Shown: positions 7,504 to 15,296 of the stretch, piece by piece
Numbering within the stretch: the stretch's first letter is position 1
Layout: every line of letters starts with the position of its first letter
From: a virus
IMG/VR virus record: IMGVR_UViG_3300035698_002505
Location: 1-37,926 of that record
Direction: 5' to 3' (one strand)
DNA length: 37,926 nucleotides
The notes under the pieces: model-generated
What the model saw: only the letters and a program-made list of their open reading frames with translations
Databases searched by the model: none
Told to the model about the DNA's origin: nothing
Program-made: the position numbers and the translations under genes

Positions 7504-8166
7504 ATCATCTTCCTCTGCTTGAATAGAATTGAACTTGAGTTCGATATCGGTGACGGGTATCTCCAAGAGGCTCGATAGCTCTCGGAACAATGATGCTTTC
7601 TTCTCGTTGACGAGTACGCCGCAACCGTCGTCGAGCGAACACGCTCCGACTCGATCGGGGAGTACGGCGAGATGATCGGGGCGATAGTTCCGAGCGATAG
7701 CCCTATAGACCGTGCCCTCAAACTTCTCCCCGTTCTCTACCGGCTCGTCATCTGTAAAGAGTCCGGTGCTTAGCTCAATCGACTGGTTAGCAGCGAGAGC
7801 TTGGGAGATACGATCGTCAACCCGCTTCGTAGCTTCTATGTCGAACCAACCCTCAGCAACGAGCTTGCCGCCGTTCTGGATTTTACTACGGAAGACGAAG
7901 CCGATGCCTGCTTGGTTAAGCACGACGGGATCACGAGCGGAGATAGGCTCGCCGTTTAGCTTAGGATGGTACACCACGATCGGTACGTGGTTCCATACCT
8001 CTGGGTCTTTCGCTATCTCTTCTGCAGGATAGAGCAGCGGTCCCTTGGAGCCGTTAAGGACTCCCGGTACGATAAGACTCAACGGAGCTACGATGTACTC
8101 CCGCCCGTTGAAAGTCTCTTTGCGTGTAGCTCCCGCGAAGTTAGCCGATAGGGTAGCGACGGTCAT
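6820..8166 (-). CDS. DUF2213-type prohead protease fused to scaffold
   Basis: The N-terminal half (about 1-200) resembles the DUF2213/Mu-I-type prohead serine protease, with NHVPIVVYHPKLNG, QSIELSTGLFTDDE and the family-like block YRPDHLAVLPDRVGACSLDD. The conserved His of PDHLAVL and the Ser near STG are candidate catalytic residues. The C-terminal half is charged and helical and ends in a Pro/Ala/Asn-rich tail, as in scaffolding domains. An internal ATG at 7503 (residue 222, MKLNEAQKKAV) has GAGGA upstream and could give a 227-aa scaffold alone, as in other phages with nested protease/scaffold genes. Acts in procapsid assembly and maturation. Confidence 0.8.
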   Translation of the reverse strand: MTVATLSANFAGATRKETFNGREYIVAPLSLIVPGVLNGSKGPLLYPAEEIAKDPEVWNHVPIVVYHPKLNGEPISARDPVVLNQAGIGFVFRSKIQNGGKLVAEGWFDIEATKRVDDRISQALAANQSIELSTGLFTDDEPVENGEKFEGTVYRAIARNYRPDHLAVLPDRVGACSLDDGCGVLVNEKKASLFRELSSLLEIPVTDIELKFNSIQAEEDDMKLNEAQKKAVVDDLITNCECWEESDRKTLNALTDDKLTVVQNQSKKVRAADGLVAMATNATKTFTDSEGNTQTFNTETNKWDTAAKKVEPATKPTENSEPKKPETDEEWLATAPPGIRAAVQNGIRLESAQKDEIITRLVANLEGEAKTTLIKTLETKDLTELEALSALAPAPAANTEGYQYTRPNYAGAAAPTGNQQTDNASSEEFKNDFLPLPTLRYGEDQKQA

Positions 8167-8262
8167 AGTTGGTTCCGTTAGTAGTCGGTGGGACTGCCTA
8201 ACGAAACTTTACGCCTACGACGTAGGGCGGTAAACGGTAACTGCTAAGAATACCTTTATACG

Positions 8263-8511
8263 TTATCCACGGATGGGCGTGTACTTTCTCACTAGCTGAT
8301 AGTGGACTTTACGCTTGATATAGACGATAACAACGGCTAGATCGTACACTGCTATCTTCTTACGAATGCCCGATAGGTGCGGGCTTATATTCCCTCGCGG
8401 GCTAAGCTCGTCGTACAGGCACGCGTGTAGCTCGTCTGCTAGATGCGGCTGGCCGTCTTCGAGTATCGCGGCCATCTTCGCTTCGATCGGTTTGAATTCG
8501 ATTCCCTTCAA
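8263..8511 (-). CDS. Small winged-helix protein
   Basis: The 82-aa protein starts at TTG with an excellent AAGGAGCGAAGCG upstream. The sequence FKPIEAKMAAILEDGQPHLA, then DELHACLYDELSPRGNISPHLSGIRKKI, looks like a winged-helix unit (helix-turn-helix with recognition helix near HLSGIRKKI) followed by a beta wing (VVIVYIKRKVHYQLVRK). Probably binds DNA and may regulate late genes or assist packaging. Sits between the Mu-F-like and protease/scaffold genes. Confidence 0.65.
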   Translation of the reverse strand: MKGIEFKPIEAKMAAILEDGQPHLADELHACLYDELSPRGNISPHLSGIRKKIAVYDLAVVIVYIKRKVHYQLVRKYTPIRG

Positions 8512-8522
8512 CGCTTCGCTCC

Positions 8523-11189
8523 TTAACGTAATCCCAACGGGTTATTGTCCATAGTATCTATTGCCGCCTGATAAAATTTCCTGAGCTTACTCGTCAGTAG
8601 ACCAGGATCGATAGATGCCGCAGAGTGAGCTTCCGCAAACAACTCAACCGGATGAGTCGTAGCGTACCCAGACAAGCGAAGAGACTCAGACTCGCCTAGC
8701 CCACCTACTTTCCTAACGGCGGCTTGAATATCTAAAAATCCTAAACTGTCAATGTGGTGTCCTACTTCGTGGGCTACCGCAAACTCAAGAGCTTCGTCGG
8801 GAGATTTCGCAGCTTGCCAGACAAAGTTACGTTTGCCAATTGGCTCACCAGCAAAATCCTTAACTACCTTCTCTAATGAATGGCTTCGAGTTCCTTTCAA
8901 TCCTCCTTCAGCAATAGACAGCCTACCGCCGTTACTAGGAGAATACCCGAAGCCAGTAGACTCAACTCCCCCTCCTTCTCCTACAACCCTCACAGTCTTG
9001 ATAGCAAACTCCCTACCTCCTACACCAAGCGACTTTTCCAACGCTCTCTCTACCGCCTGGGCTTCTGAAACGCTCAGTCCAGTTAGGTCTACATCTTGAG
9101 CCAAGTTCTTTGCCTTGATCGATTGCTCTACAGAACGTACTGACAACTTGGGATCGGCTTTAGGCGTTGGTTTTGTAGTCGGCTTGGACTTTGGTTTGAC
9201 CTTCGGCGTAACGTCGTCGAGAATACTCTTAGGTCGCTTGCGAGCAATCTTCGTATCGGCTCCCGCCCACTTCGATATCTTCCGTTGGTCCGCTATCGAT
9301 CGCTTCGACCGCTTTGGTATCTCTGCCTTGAGAGACTTACCAATAGCTTCGTCAACGTCGCCCTTCGATCGTATCTGCCCCTTCTGACTCTCGCCTACGT
9401 TCGCGGGCTTGAACGCACAACGGCAATTACTAGATACGATCCCGTTTATCGAGTATAGTGAAGTCTCACTAGTCACATCGTAAACAGAAAGGGATTGAAC
9501 ATGCCTAAAGGTTACCTGTTTGACATCAATGAGTATCCCGCCGATAAGATTATCGAGTTGTACCTGGGAGGAGAGAGCCAGACTGCTGTCAAAAATGCTC
9601 TGGGACTTCCCGATGGGATGGTTCGACGAATTCTCAAGGCTCGATCTATCCCTATGAGAACTCAGGCCGACGCTAACCGGCTCACGATGAGCAAGCGAAC
9701 GAGCGAGGAGAATAGACTCAACGTTCAATCCGCTCACAATACCGTCAGAGGACGTACCCGCTCGTTTGAAGAACTGAGAAAGCAATCCACCACTATCCAG
9801 AGTCAGGGAATCGAAGGTGGCAACGTCTCCCCGCCGGAGAAGCGATTCTATGAATTGGCTACTTCTCTTGGTCTGTCGTTGACTCCCCAATACGCTATCG
9901 GCACCTACAATGCTGATTTTAGAATCGACGGACGCCCCATCACCGTGGAAATCTTCGGGGGACGCAACCGACTCCAGTACCAATCCTTTCTCGACTACTT
10001 CAATAAGCGACTCAAATACATCCGCAATCAGGGGTTCTCTCAGATACTGATTTGGTGTCTTTCCAAGTCTATCGTAGGGAGTGTTAACGAGACGATCAAA
10101 ATTTGTAATCTCTTTAGCGAAGACCCAACCACGCTGCGTAAGCAATACGTGATTACCAGTCACGGAAATCCGTCTTCCATCGGGCAAGGTAAGATCAACT
10201 ATCAATCCGGTATACTCCGCCGACATTATACCGACTAATCCGGGGGAGCAAATTCGCATCTCCCCTGTCACACAGTTCGGATGGCGAGGGATCATGCCGT
10301 GTCCCTCCGCTATCTTCAACACTACTTCGTCCATCGGCTGACAAAGTTGGCATACACGATCGTCTCCCGCCGTCTGCCACTCGACCATGACGCCTACTTC
10401 TTCGACGCCTAACTTTTCCATCGCGTCTAACTGACCTTCAGCGTGAGCTCGGATGATCTCCGTACGAGCCATCGTCAACGCTCGTTGCTTACCGATGCCG
10501 TCTACGTTCTTGGCTATCGCTCTCGCTATCTCGCGTGGGTTCTGCCCGCGTACTAGCCCGTCCGTAAGCGTACGCGAGAGGGAAGCTCCCATAGATTCGG
10601 TGACGCCTTTGAGGTCGGTATAGACTCGACTGGCGAGTAGCTTCGTCTTGGCTATCGTTTCGGGTTGGGCGAAGGCATCGCGTAGGAACTGATCCTTGGT
10701 TCCTTCATAGAAGTCTAGGTTAGCTTGCGTGGCTGGTTTGCGTACGTCGTCGAAAGCTCTACCGGCTCCCTTGCGATAGCCTTCGTCAATGTAGGCTTTC
10801 CAATACGCATCTTCGGTAGCACTCTCGACGGTTAGGATACCGGCTTGAACTTGTTGCTCGAGCCAAGTACGGAATCCAGCAACCTTCTCCGCATCCGATC
10901 GGAAGGCGAAGCGGGTATTGCGGGCGAATGGATTAGTACGTTGCTTCAAGCCGAACGCATCTTCCAGTACGATCAACCGTACGATCTTCGCCTTCAACGC
11001 CGCGAACCGTTTACGGAAGTCTGTCTGTATTTTTCGGCGTAGCGTTGCTGTCCGCGTCGGGTCCGTCTTCATCGGGTTGCGTGACGTTCGGTGCTTCGGC
11101 TTCTTCCGAGCGTTTGCTACCATCGCGTCCCAGTCGATCTTCGGAATGTAGCGACTTGTAGTAACCGTCGTCATCTTTAGTATCCCCAT
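8523..11189 (-). CDS. Mu-F-like head morphogenesis protein with intein and C-terminal metallopeptidase-like domain
   Basis: An uninterrupted 888-codon frame (numbering from ATG 11189; a second ATG lies at 11174, and the conserved region starts near KTDPTRTATLRRK, residue 41). Residues about 41-305 are a Mu-gpF-like minor head domain with ARTEIIRAHAEGQL, DDRVCQLC and IPRHPN. The expected HPNCRCAF motif is split: HPN is residues 303-305 and CRCAF resumes at 589. Residues 306-588 are an intein. The C-terminal part has a Lys/Pro linker, then a domain with AVAHEVGHHID (HEVGH 807-811) and ELFAEAHSA, a gluzincin-like metal site as in polyvalent metallopeptidase domains. Spliced product about 605 aa. 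Minor capsid protein acting in head assembly, perhaps ejected with DNA. Confidence 0.88.
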   Translation of the reverse strand: MGILKMTTVTTSRYIPKIDWDAMVANARKKPKHRTSRNPMKTDPTRTATLRRKIQTDFRKRFAALKAKIVRLIVLEDAFGLKQRTNPFARNTRFAFRSDAEKVAGFRTWLEQQVQAGILTVESATEDAYWKAYIDEGYRKGAGRAFDDVRKPATQANLDFYEGTKDQFLRDAFAQPETIAKTKLLASRVYTDLKGVTESMGASLSRTLTDGLVRGQNPREIARAIAKNVDGIGKQRALTMARTEIIRAHAEGQLDAMEKLGVEEVGVMVEWQTAGDDRVCQLCQPMDEVVLKIAEGHGMIPRHPNCVTGEMRICSPGLVGIMSAEYTGLIVDLTLPDGRRISVTGNHVLLTQRGWVFAKEITNFDRLVNTPYDRLGKTPNQYLREPLIADVFESLIEVVEKGLVLESVASPEDFHGDGASVDSKISIVGADSVLGSQRQTKRSSQFIESLLRRGDVATFDSLTLDSGGLLSQFFKRAGTSSDGIVSGLNVESILLARSLAHREPVSVGLSSHRDRSSLENSSNHPIGKSQSIFDSSLALSSQVQLDNLIGGILIDVKQVTFRHVQSLSVYDVTSETSLYSINGIVSSNCRCAFKPANVGESQKGQIRSKGDVDEAIGKSLKAEIPKRSKRSIADQRKISKWAGADTKIARKRPKSILDDVTPKVKPKSKPTTKPTPKADPKLSVRSVEQSIKAKNLAQDVDLTGLSVSEAQAVERALEKSLGVGGREFAIKTVRVVGEGGGVESTGFGYSPSNGGRLSIAEGGLKGTRSHSLEKVVKDFAGEPIGKRNFVWQAAKSPDEALEFAVAHEVGHHIDSLGFLDIQAAVRKVGGLGESESLRLSGYATTHPVELFAEAHSAASIDPGLLTSKLRKFYQAAIDTMDNNPLGLR
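9426..10274 (-). other. Intein within the Mu-F-like head protein
   Basis: Residues 306-588 of the host protein interrupt HPN|CRC exactly. The intein begins with Cys (CVTGEMRI, block A). It has a block B-like TGNHVLLTQRGWVFAKEI (T344, H347) and a block F/G-like end VYDVTSETSLYSINGIVSSN, and is followed by Cys+1. The terminal Asn is present, but the usual penultimate His is Ser. No LAGLIDADG or in-frame endonuclease motif is seen. The central region (about residues 375-545) is Ser/Leu/Asp-rich and low in recognisable structure. Nearly all of it is overlapped on the plus strand by a complete endonuclease gene. Excision would restore the capsid protein. Confidence 0.85.
9501..10238 (+). CDS. HTH + Vsr/EDxHD-like homing endonuclease, antisense within the intein
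   Basis: The 245-aa protein starts at ATG with AAAGGG 7 nt upstream (an in-frame TTG lies 6 nt earlier). Residues about 10-62 form a helix-turn-helix unit (PADKIIELYLGGESQTAVKN ... GMVRRILKARSIPMRTQADA). Residues about 110-190 look like a PD-(D/E)xK/Vsr-fold nuclease: PPEKRFYELATSLGLSLT (E113), YNADFRIDGRPITVEIFGG (D139, E150), then a basic helix and FSQILIWCLS. This matches the style of EDxHD homing endonucleases related to Vsr. It lies wholly inside the intein coding sequence but on the opposite strand, in exact codon register. It is one of only two convincing plus-strand genes and would drive intein homing into the HPN|CRC site. Confidence 0.85.
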   Translation: MPKGYLFDINEYPADKIIELYLGGESQTAVKNALGLPDGMVRRILKARSIPMRTQADANRLTMSKRTSEENRLNVQSAHNTVRGRTRSFEELRKQSTTIQSQGIEGGNVSPPEKRFYELATSLGLSLTPQYAIGTYNADFRIDGRPITVEIFGGRNRLQYQSFLDYFNKRLKYIRNQGFSQILIWCLSKSIVGSVNETIKICNLFSEDPTTLRKQYVITSHGNPSSIGQGKINYQSGILRRHYTD

Positions 11190-11349
11190 CGAGCCGAATT
11201 TGCGGTCCAGTATGTTCCTTTTCGCGTGGAAAGATAATCGGCGTGTCCCGGTAGATAGAATTCGTGAGAGCTTCGTTCTCGGCTTTCAAGTTAGATATCT
11301 CGGATTGGAGTTCTTTGATAACTCTCGCCATCGTTCGTACGTTAGGCAT
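11011..11349 (-). CDS. Small coiled-coil protein overlapping the Mu-F-like gene
   Basis: The 112-aa frame starts 8 bp inside the portal gene end and overlaps the Mu-F-like N-terminus by up to 179 bp in another frame. The first 30 residues form a good leucine-zipper-like helix (ARVIKELQSEISNLKAENEA). The remainder is Asp/Ser/Glu-rich. An alternative start is M7 (11331). The coiled coil supports a real gene. The overlapping C-terminal part may be less constrained, and the Mu-F-like start could lie further in. Function unknown. Confidence 0.5.
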   Translation of the reverse strand: MPNVRTMARVIKELQSEISNLKAENEALTNSIYRDTPIIFPREKEHTGPQIRLDGDTKDDDGYYKSLHSEDRLGRDGSKRSEEAEAPNVTQPDEDGPDADSNATPKNTDRLP

Positions 11350-13228
11350 CGTCGTCGCCTTTCTTCTTCGGGGGGGCTTTCTTCTTCGCGGGAGCTTTAC
11401 CTACGGGCGGCTTACCACCTGACGCTTTCTTCTTAGGTGGAAACGGCGGGACTACTCCCGGCTTCTCGATCGGCTCGCCGTCTTCGTCAAGCTCTGGCTC
11501 CTCGACTGGTTTGCCGTCTTCGTCAAGCTCTGGCTCGATCGGCTCGCCGTCTTCGTCTACTTCGCCGAACTGAGCATCGGGATCGATGGGGTTACCGAAC
11601 TCGTCTAACATACCGTCGCCACCTACCGTCAGTTTATCTTCGTCTTCAACTCCCATAACGCTCTCGATAATCTGTTGGGCTATGTTGAGCGGAATACCGT
11701 GGATGATGACTAAGTAATCGAGTGGGGTGATAAGGTTCTCGACGGAGCCGCCGACGTACTTAGCGAAGGCTTCGGTACGAGCTACTGCTACGGTCGCTTT
11801 CTCCGCGTCGGTAAGCGAGTTCATATCGGGCCATTCGACTCCGTAGCTCTCTGGCTCGGGTAGAACTTTGATCGTGATAAGACGATCGATGAACGGTACG
11901 ATGACTCGGGGAGTCGTGTAGCTTCCTTGATGGGCGGTGATACGATCGTTCCAAGTATCCGAGTCTTGGCCTGACGATAGCTCGCCCCGTTCCGATCCCA
12001 TGAAGATACGCTTGGGCGTAGCGAGTCGAATACAAATCGCCGTAAGCTGAACATCGATCTGGGCGGATGGATCGGCGACTTGGGGAGCGATCGATTTGAC
12101 TTGTACTCCGCCAACGGCTAGATAGCGTTGGAGCGTGTTCATGTACTGCTCGGCTTGCTCTCGTAGCTCGTCGCGGTCAATGCGTACGTTCGGCCCTAGC
12201 TGCGGATGCGTCTCGAAGGAGAGCCCAGGAAAGGCTCCTCGCCAGTACATCTCAGCCGAGCCGCCATAGAGTTTACGAAGGTCTAAGATACGATTGAGCA
12301 CCGGCTGCATTCTAGGTACGCCGAAGACTTCGGAACTCATAAGCGTATCGGCGATATGGATCACGCGAGTCCAATGTACGTTGAGACTCTTCGAGCCGTC
12401 TTTGACTCCGTGGTTCGATTGAATCTTAGGATCGTTGAAAGTGATATCGTACTTCGTCGGCTGACCGAAGCGGGGGTTGCTCTCGTCCTGCTCGTACGCC
12501 GATACCTTCACCATAGACTCGTCGAAGACTCGAATGAAGAGGAGCTTTCGCTCGACGCCTTCGAGCTTCGTCTCGTCGCCGTCTTCCGTAGGCTCTAACG
12601 GCTCCGTATCGGGCTTCTCCGGGAGCGTAATCTCTCCCGGCTCCTTCTTCCTATCGTTCGGCTCGACGTTAGAGACGGCTCCTACGGCTTCCTCAACGCC
12701 TGCTATCGGCTCTTTAAGGTCTAACCCGTCGTCGATCCCTAAGAGGATCACGCCGAAGGAGCCGATACCGCTCAGGATATCCGCCCGTTGGAGGTATTCC
12801 CAAATTGGATTCCCGGCATCGCCTTTGTACTTGCTATTGCCCAACAACGTCGTACCGAGAGCATCGAAGGCTTCTTCAAACGGCGTCGTGACTTCGTTGT
12901 CTTCGTCCTCGAAGATACGGGGCGATAGCTTCCAAGTCTCCTTTGGGAGAATCTCTACAACGCGAGTCGCAACGGCTTCTCTGTCGTATAGGTCGCGATA
13001 GAATTCGATCGTGATAGAGCCAGTGTCGGGGTAGCCGCAGTCGTCGTTGAGGCTCCGGCGTGGGTCCATGAGCTTCGACATCAGCATCGTACGAGACATC
13101 GACTCGTTGTTGATAATCTCCTCTATCTCGTTGAGCGACATCGGAGCGGTTCGGTTATCAACCGGAGTCTTCGCGATGCGGGGCTTACGTACTGATGTCG
13201 TCGGCTTCCTACCGTTGGCTTTGGCCAT
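11342..13228 (-). CDS. Portal protein (DUF1073-type)
   Basis: The 628-aa protein follows the large terminase and precedes the Mu-F-like gene, as portals do. Family-like blocks include MSRTMLMSKLMDPRRSLND, YDREAVATRVVEILPKETW, a NVHWTRVIHIADTLMSSEVF segment, GVPRMQPVLNRILDLRKLYG and FMGSERGELSSGQDSDTWND. The C-terminus carries three near-repeats of an acidic LDEDGEPIEPE-type unit and ends in a Lys/Pro-rich tail (PPKKKASGGKPPVGKAPAKK). The ring forms the DNA channel at one capsid vertex. Members of this Pfam family are sometimes labelled anti-CBASS Acb1-like because of a domain fusion; I see no reason for that label here. GGAAGAGG precedes the ATG. Confidence 0.85.
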   Translation of the reverse strand: MAKANGRKPTTSVRKPRIAKTPVDNRTAPMSLNEIEEIINNESMSRTMLMSKLMDPRRSLNDDCGYPDTGSITIEFYRDLYDREAVATRVVEILPKETWKLSPRIFEDEDNEVTTPFEEAFDALGTTLLGNSKYKGDAGNPIWEYLQRADILSGIGSFGVILLGIDDGLDLKEPIAGVEEAVGAVSNVEPNDRKKEPGEITLPEKPDTEPLEPTEDGDETKLEGVERKLLFIRVFDESMVKVSAYEQDESNPRFGQPTKYDITFNDPKIQSNHGVKDGSKSLNVHWTRVIHIADTLMSSEVFGVPRMQPVLNRILDLRKLYGGSAEMYWRGAFPGLSFETHPQLGPNVRIDRDELREQAEQYMNTLQRYLAVGGVQVKSIAPQVADPSAQIDVQLTAICIRLATPKRIFMGSERGELSSGQDSDTWNDRITAHQGSYTTPRVIVPFIDRLITIKVLPEPESYGVEWPDMNSLTDAEKATVAVARTEAFAKYVGGSVENLITPLDYLVIIHGIPLNIAQQIIESVMGVEDEDKLTVGGDGMLDEFGNPIDPDAQFGEVDEDGEPIEPELDEDGKPVEEPELDEDGEPIEKPGVVPPFPPKKKASGGKPPVGKAPAKKKAPPKKKGDDDA

Positions 13229-13271
13229 ATCTAATCCTCTTCCGTTAGGGCAGTCTGAAATAGTAGTTCCG

Positions 13272-14798
13272 TTAGATCATTGAGCCTACTCTAAACTCAT
13301 TAGACTCGTAGAGCATTCCGAACGTAGCGAGTACAAGGCTATCCGCTTCGTCTGGGCTATGGCCGAGCATCTCGATAAGCGTTGGCTCTTTACTGTTCGG
13401 GCTTCGCTTATTCTTAGGCGGTAAGTATATCCGACCTTCCCCGTCATAGAGTAGGGGAATCTTACTGAGCTGTCTCCGTAGCTCGACGAAGTGGGCGGGT
13501 ATCCCGAAGCCCCCATCGGTTGGATTGATGAGGCCACGGAGTACGCCGTACATCTCGGCTCGGCGATTCTTGTAGACGTACTTCTGCTCGTCGAGCGTTA
13601 CTCGCTTCTCGACGGTTTTCATTCCGGGTACGAAGCGGTCCACGTCAGTAGCTGCTTCGCCGAAGCCGATCGTACGCACGGGATAGCCTTGGTCGCGTAG
13701 TCGATCGGCGTGCTCCTTCCCGCCCCCGCCCCTATCGAATACCCAACCCTCAGCGGGAATGCCGTACTGTCTCCCGAGAGCGATCGTACGGGCGGGGATG
13801 ACGTTAGTGTCGGGAGTCTTAATAGAGATGAGCTCGATCAATCCTCGCTCGCCTACGATAGCCCAACAAGTGTTGTCGCCCCCTTCGGCAGTATCGATCC
13901 CCATGGACTTCGCTTTGGGGCGAGCTTTACTTGACTTGGCGGCTAGTTGCTCCGAGTGGTTCAGCCAGAGTGGAGGATACATTAGAACTTCGGAGCCTTC
14001 GTAGAACTCCGCGTCAAGCCCGATACACTGACGAATCTCATCCCAGAGCTTTCGTCGCTTCTGATATTCGCCCCAAGGCAACACGCCGTCTATGATCACT
14101 TCGTCGGTTGGCTCGATACCTTCGGCGATTTGTTTTTGGGCATAGCGTACGTTAGGACTCTGCTCGCCTTTGATCTTAATGACCTTGCGATAGTACCCCT
14201 TGCTTGGATCGTCTTCGTCGCGTAGTAGGTCGCCCCCCTTTACGCCGTCGTAGAAGAAGTTAGTACAAGGGTAGGGATTGCCGATAATAAGCTTGCGGTT
14301 CGCCCACGTATCGCTCCGCTCATAGCTCGTATTGTCTACGCCACTTGCTTCGTCGCTGATGAAGAGCGTACGCGGTACTCCGTCGCCCGTCATCGCGATA
14401 TGATGCCCAAGCATTCCCTCGCCCTTCGCGGCTACTCGCCCGATAGCGTAGGACACGCCGCATACGCCGTCGTCGGTCATCTTCCGTAAGTGGAGATGGT
14501 TCTCGACGATCGGTAGCTTGATCTCGCTCGTCTGTAGAAACCGCCGTATCTCGCCCCATAGCACGCCTTCGAGTTGTGTACCGTCTACGCTCGTCGTAAC
14601 GATACGACACGGATGGCGAGAACAAAAGAACCAGATGACGGCGAGAGCGGAGATGAAATCCTTGCCGAGCATATTCCCAGCGGGTACGAAGGTCTCGTCA
14701 TTCGCTTCGAGCGAAAGCAGAATGTCCTTCTGCTCTTTGTAGAGCTTTAGCTTAGGCCAACAAAGCCGCTGGAATCGTATCGGGTTAATGAGCTTCAT
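13272..14798 (-). CDS. terL: Terminase large subunit
   Basis: The start at ATG 14798 overlaps the upstream stop as ATGA, which decides it over the longer GTG form; the product is 508 aa. ATPase: Walker A-like VPAGNMLGKD (G41-K46) and Walker B TLFISDEASG. Nuclease: first Asp in MGIDTAEGGDNTCWAIV, second segment VFDRGGGGKEHADRLRD, late Asp in HSPDEADSLVLATFG. It drives ATP-dependent DNA packaging and cuts concatemers. The Walker A ends GKD instead of GKS/T. The order with portal, Mu-F-like and protease genes is standard. Confidence 0.92.
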   Translation of the reverse strand: MKLINPIRFQRLCWPKLKLYKEQKDILLSLEANDETFVPAGNMLGKDFISALAVIWFFCSRHPCRIVTTSVDGTQLEGVLWGEIRRFLQTSEIKLPIVENHLHLRKMTDDGVCGVSYAIGRVAAKGEGMLGHHIAMTGDGVPRTLFISDEASGVDNTSYERSDTWANRKLIIGNPYPCTNFFYDGVKGGDLLRDEDDPSKGYYRKVIKIKGEQSPNVRYAQKQIAEGIEPTDEVIIDGVLPWGEYQKRRKLWDEIRQCIGLDAEFYEGSEVLMYPPLWLNHSEQLAAKSSKARPKAKSMGIDTAEGGDNTCWAIVGERGLIELISIKTPDTNVIPARTIALGRQYGIPAEGWVFDRGGGGKEHADRLRDQGYPVRTIGFGEAATDVDRFVPGMKTVEKRVTLDEQKYVYKNRRAEMYGVLRGLINPTDGGFGIPAHFVELRRQLSKIPLLYDGEGRIYLPPKNKRSPNSKEPTLIEMLGHSPDEADSLVLATFGMLYESNEFRVGSMI

Positions 14799-15091
14799 AC
14801 AACGTCTCTCGCCGATTGTATTAGGGCTTCGACTGGACACGACTCATTAGCCTTGTGTCGGTACTTCTTCGGGTGATGGACGTTCTCGCAGTTACCATTG
14901 GCTAGGCTCAACGCTTCCCGCAGCCGTTCAATCTCCGCGTCCTTCTCGGCGGTCGCTGCGTCGATGCGCGGCTGAATCACTCTGGCAACTACAAGGACTG
15001 TCGCTGGGTAATTTTTTGATTTACAAGGCAGGAGAGCAGCGGACAGGAGCCGCTTCGCTGCCGCTTTCGCGTGTTTGCTTGGTTCAGGCAT
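14795..15091 (-). CDS. Small coiled-coil protein with Cys/His C-terminus
   Basis: A 98-aa product from ATG 15091, chosen because AAGGAGCGAACG precedes it. The frame is open further upstream (to 15286) without a comparable site. The middle is a charged coiled coil (TAEKDAEIERLREALSLANG), and the end has NCENVHHPKKYRHKANESCP, a possible Zn site of two Cys and several His. Translationally coupled to the large terminase. Role unknown; a packaging accessory is possible. Confidence 0.6.
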   Translation of the reverse strand: MPEPSKHAKAAAKRLLSAALLPCKSKNYPATVLVVARVIQPRIDAATAEKDAEIERLREALSLANGNCENVHHPKKYRHKANESCPVEALIQSARDVV

Positions 15092-15296
15092 TCGTTCGCT
15101 CCTTGTTAAGTAAAGCCGAGCCGGTTCGTGATTCCCTATCGCCTGTGAGTTTGGAGGCAAGCGATACCTCAAGGAGTTTCCCCGCCCCTTGAGGGACTCG
15201 GCTATATCAAATAAGTCCCGGCGGGCCATAGTACCCGCATCGCCGTCACGCATTTCGCCAGTAGACTGACCGCCGACAGTTGTCACGGGACTAAAG

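Noticed and set aside
11342-13228. Anti-CBASS (Acb1) function for the DUF1073 protein
   Set aside because: The database name reflects a domain family shared with portals; position after terL and the portal-like body support a portal, and I see no separate phosphodiesterase motif.
15092-15286. N-terminal extension of the coiled-coil gene before terL
   Set aside because: The frame is open, but the strong GGAGCGA site points to ATG 15091. The extension contains a weak 8-bp inverted repeat (15167-15174 with 15187-15194) and no other clear signal.
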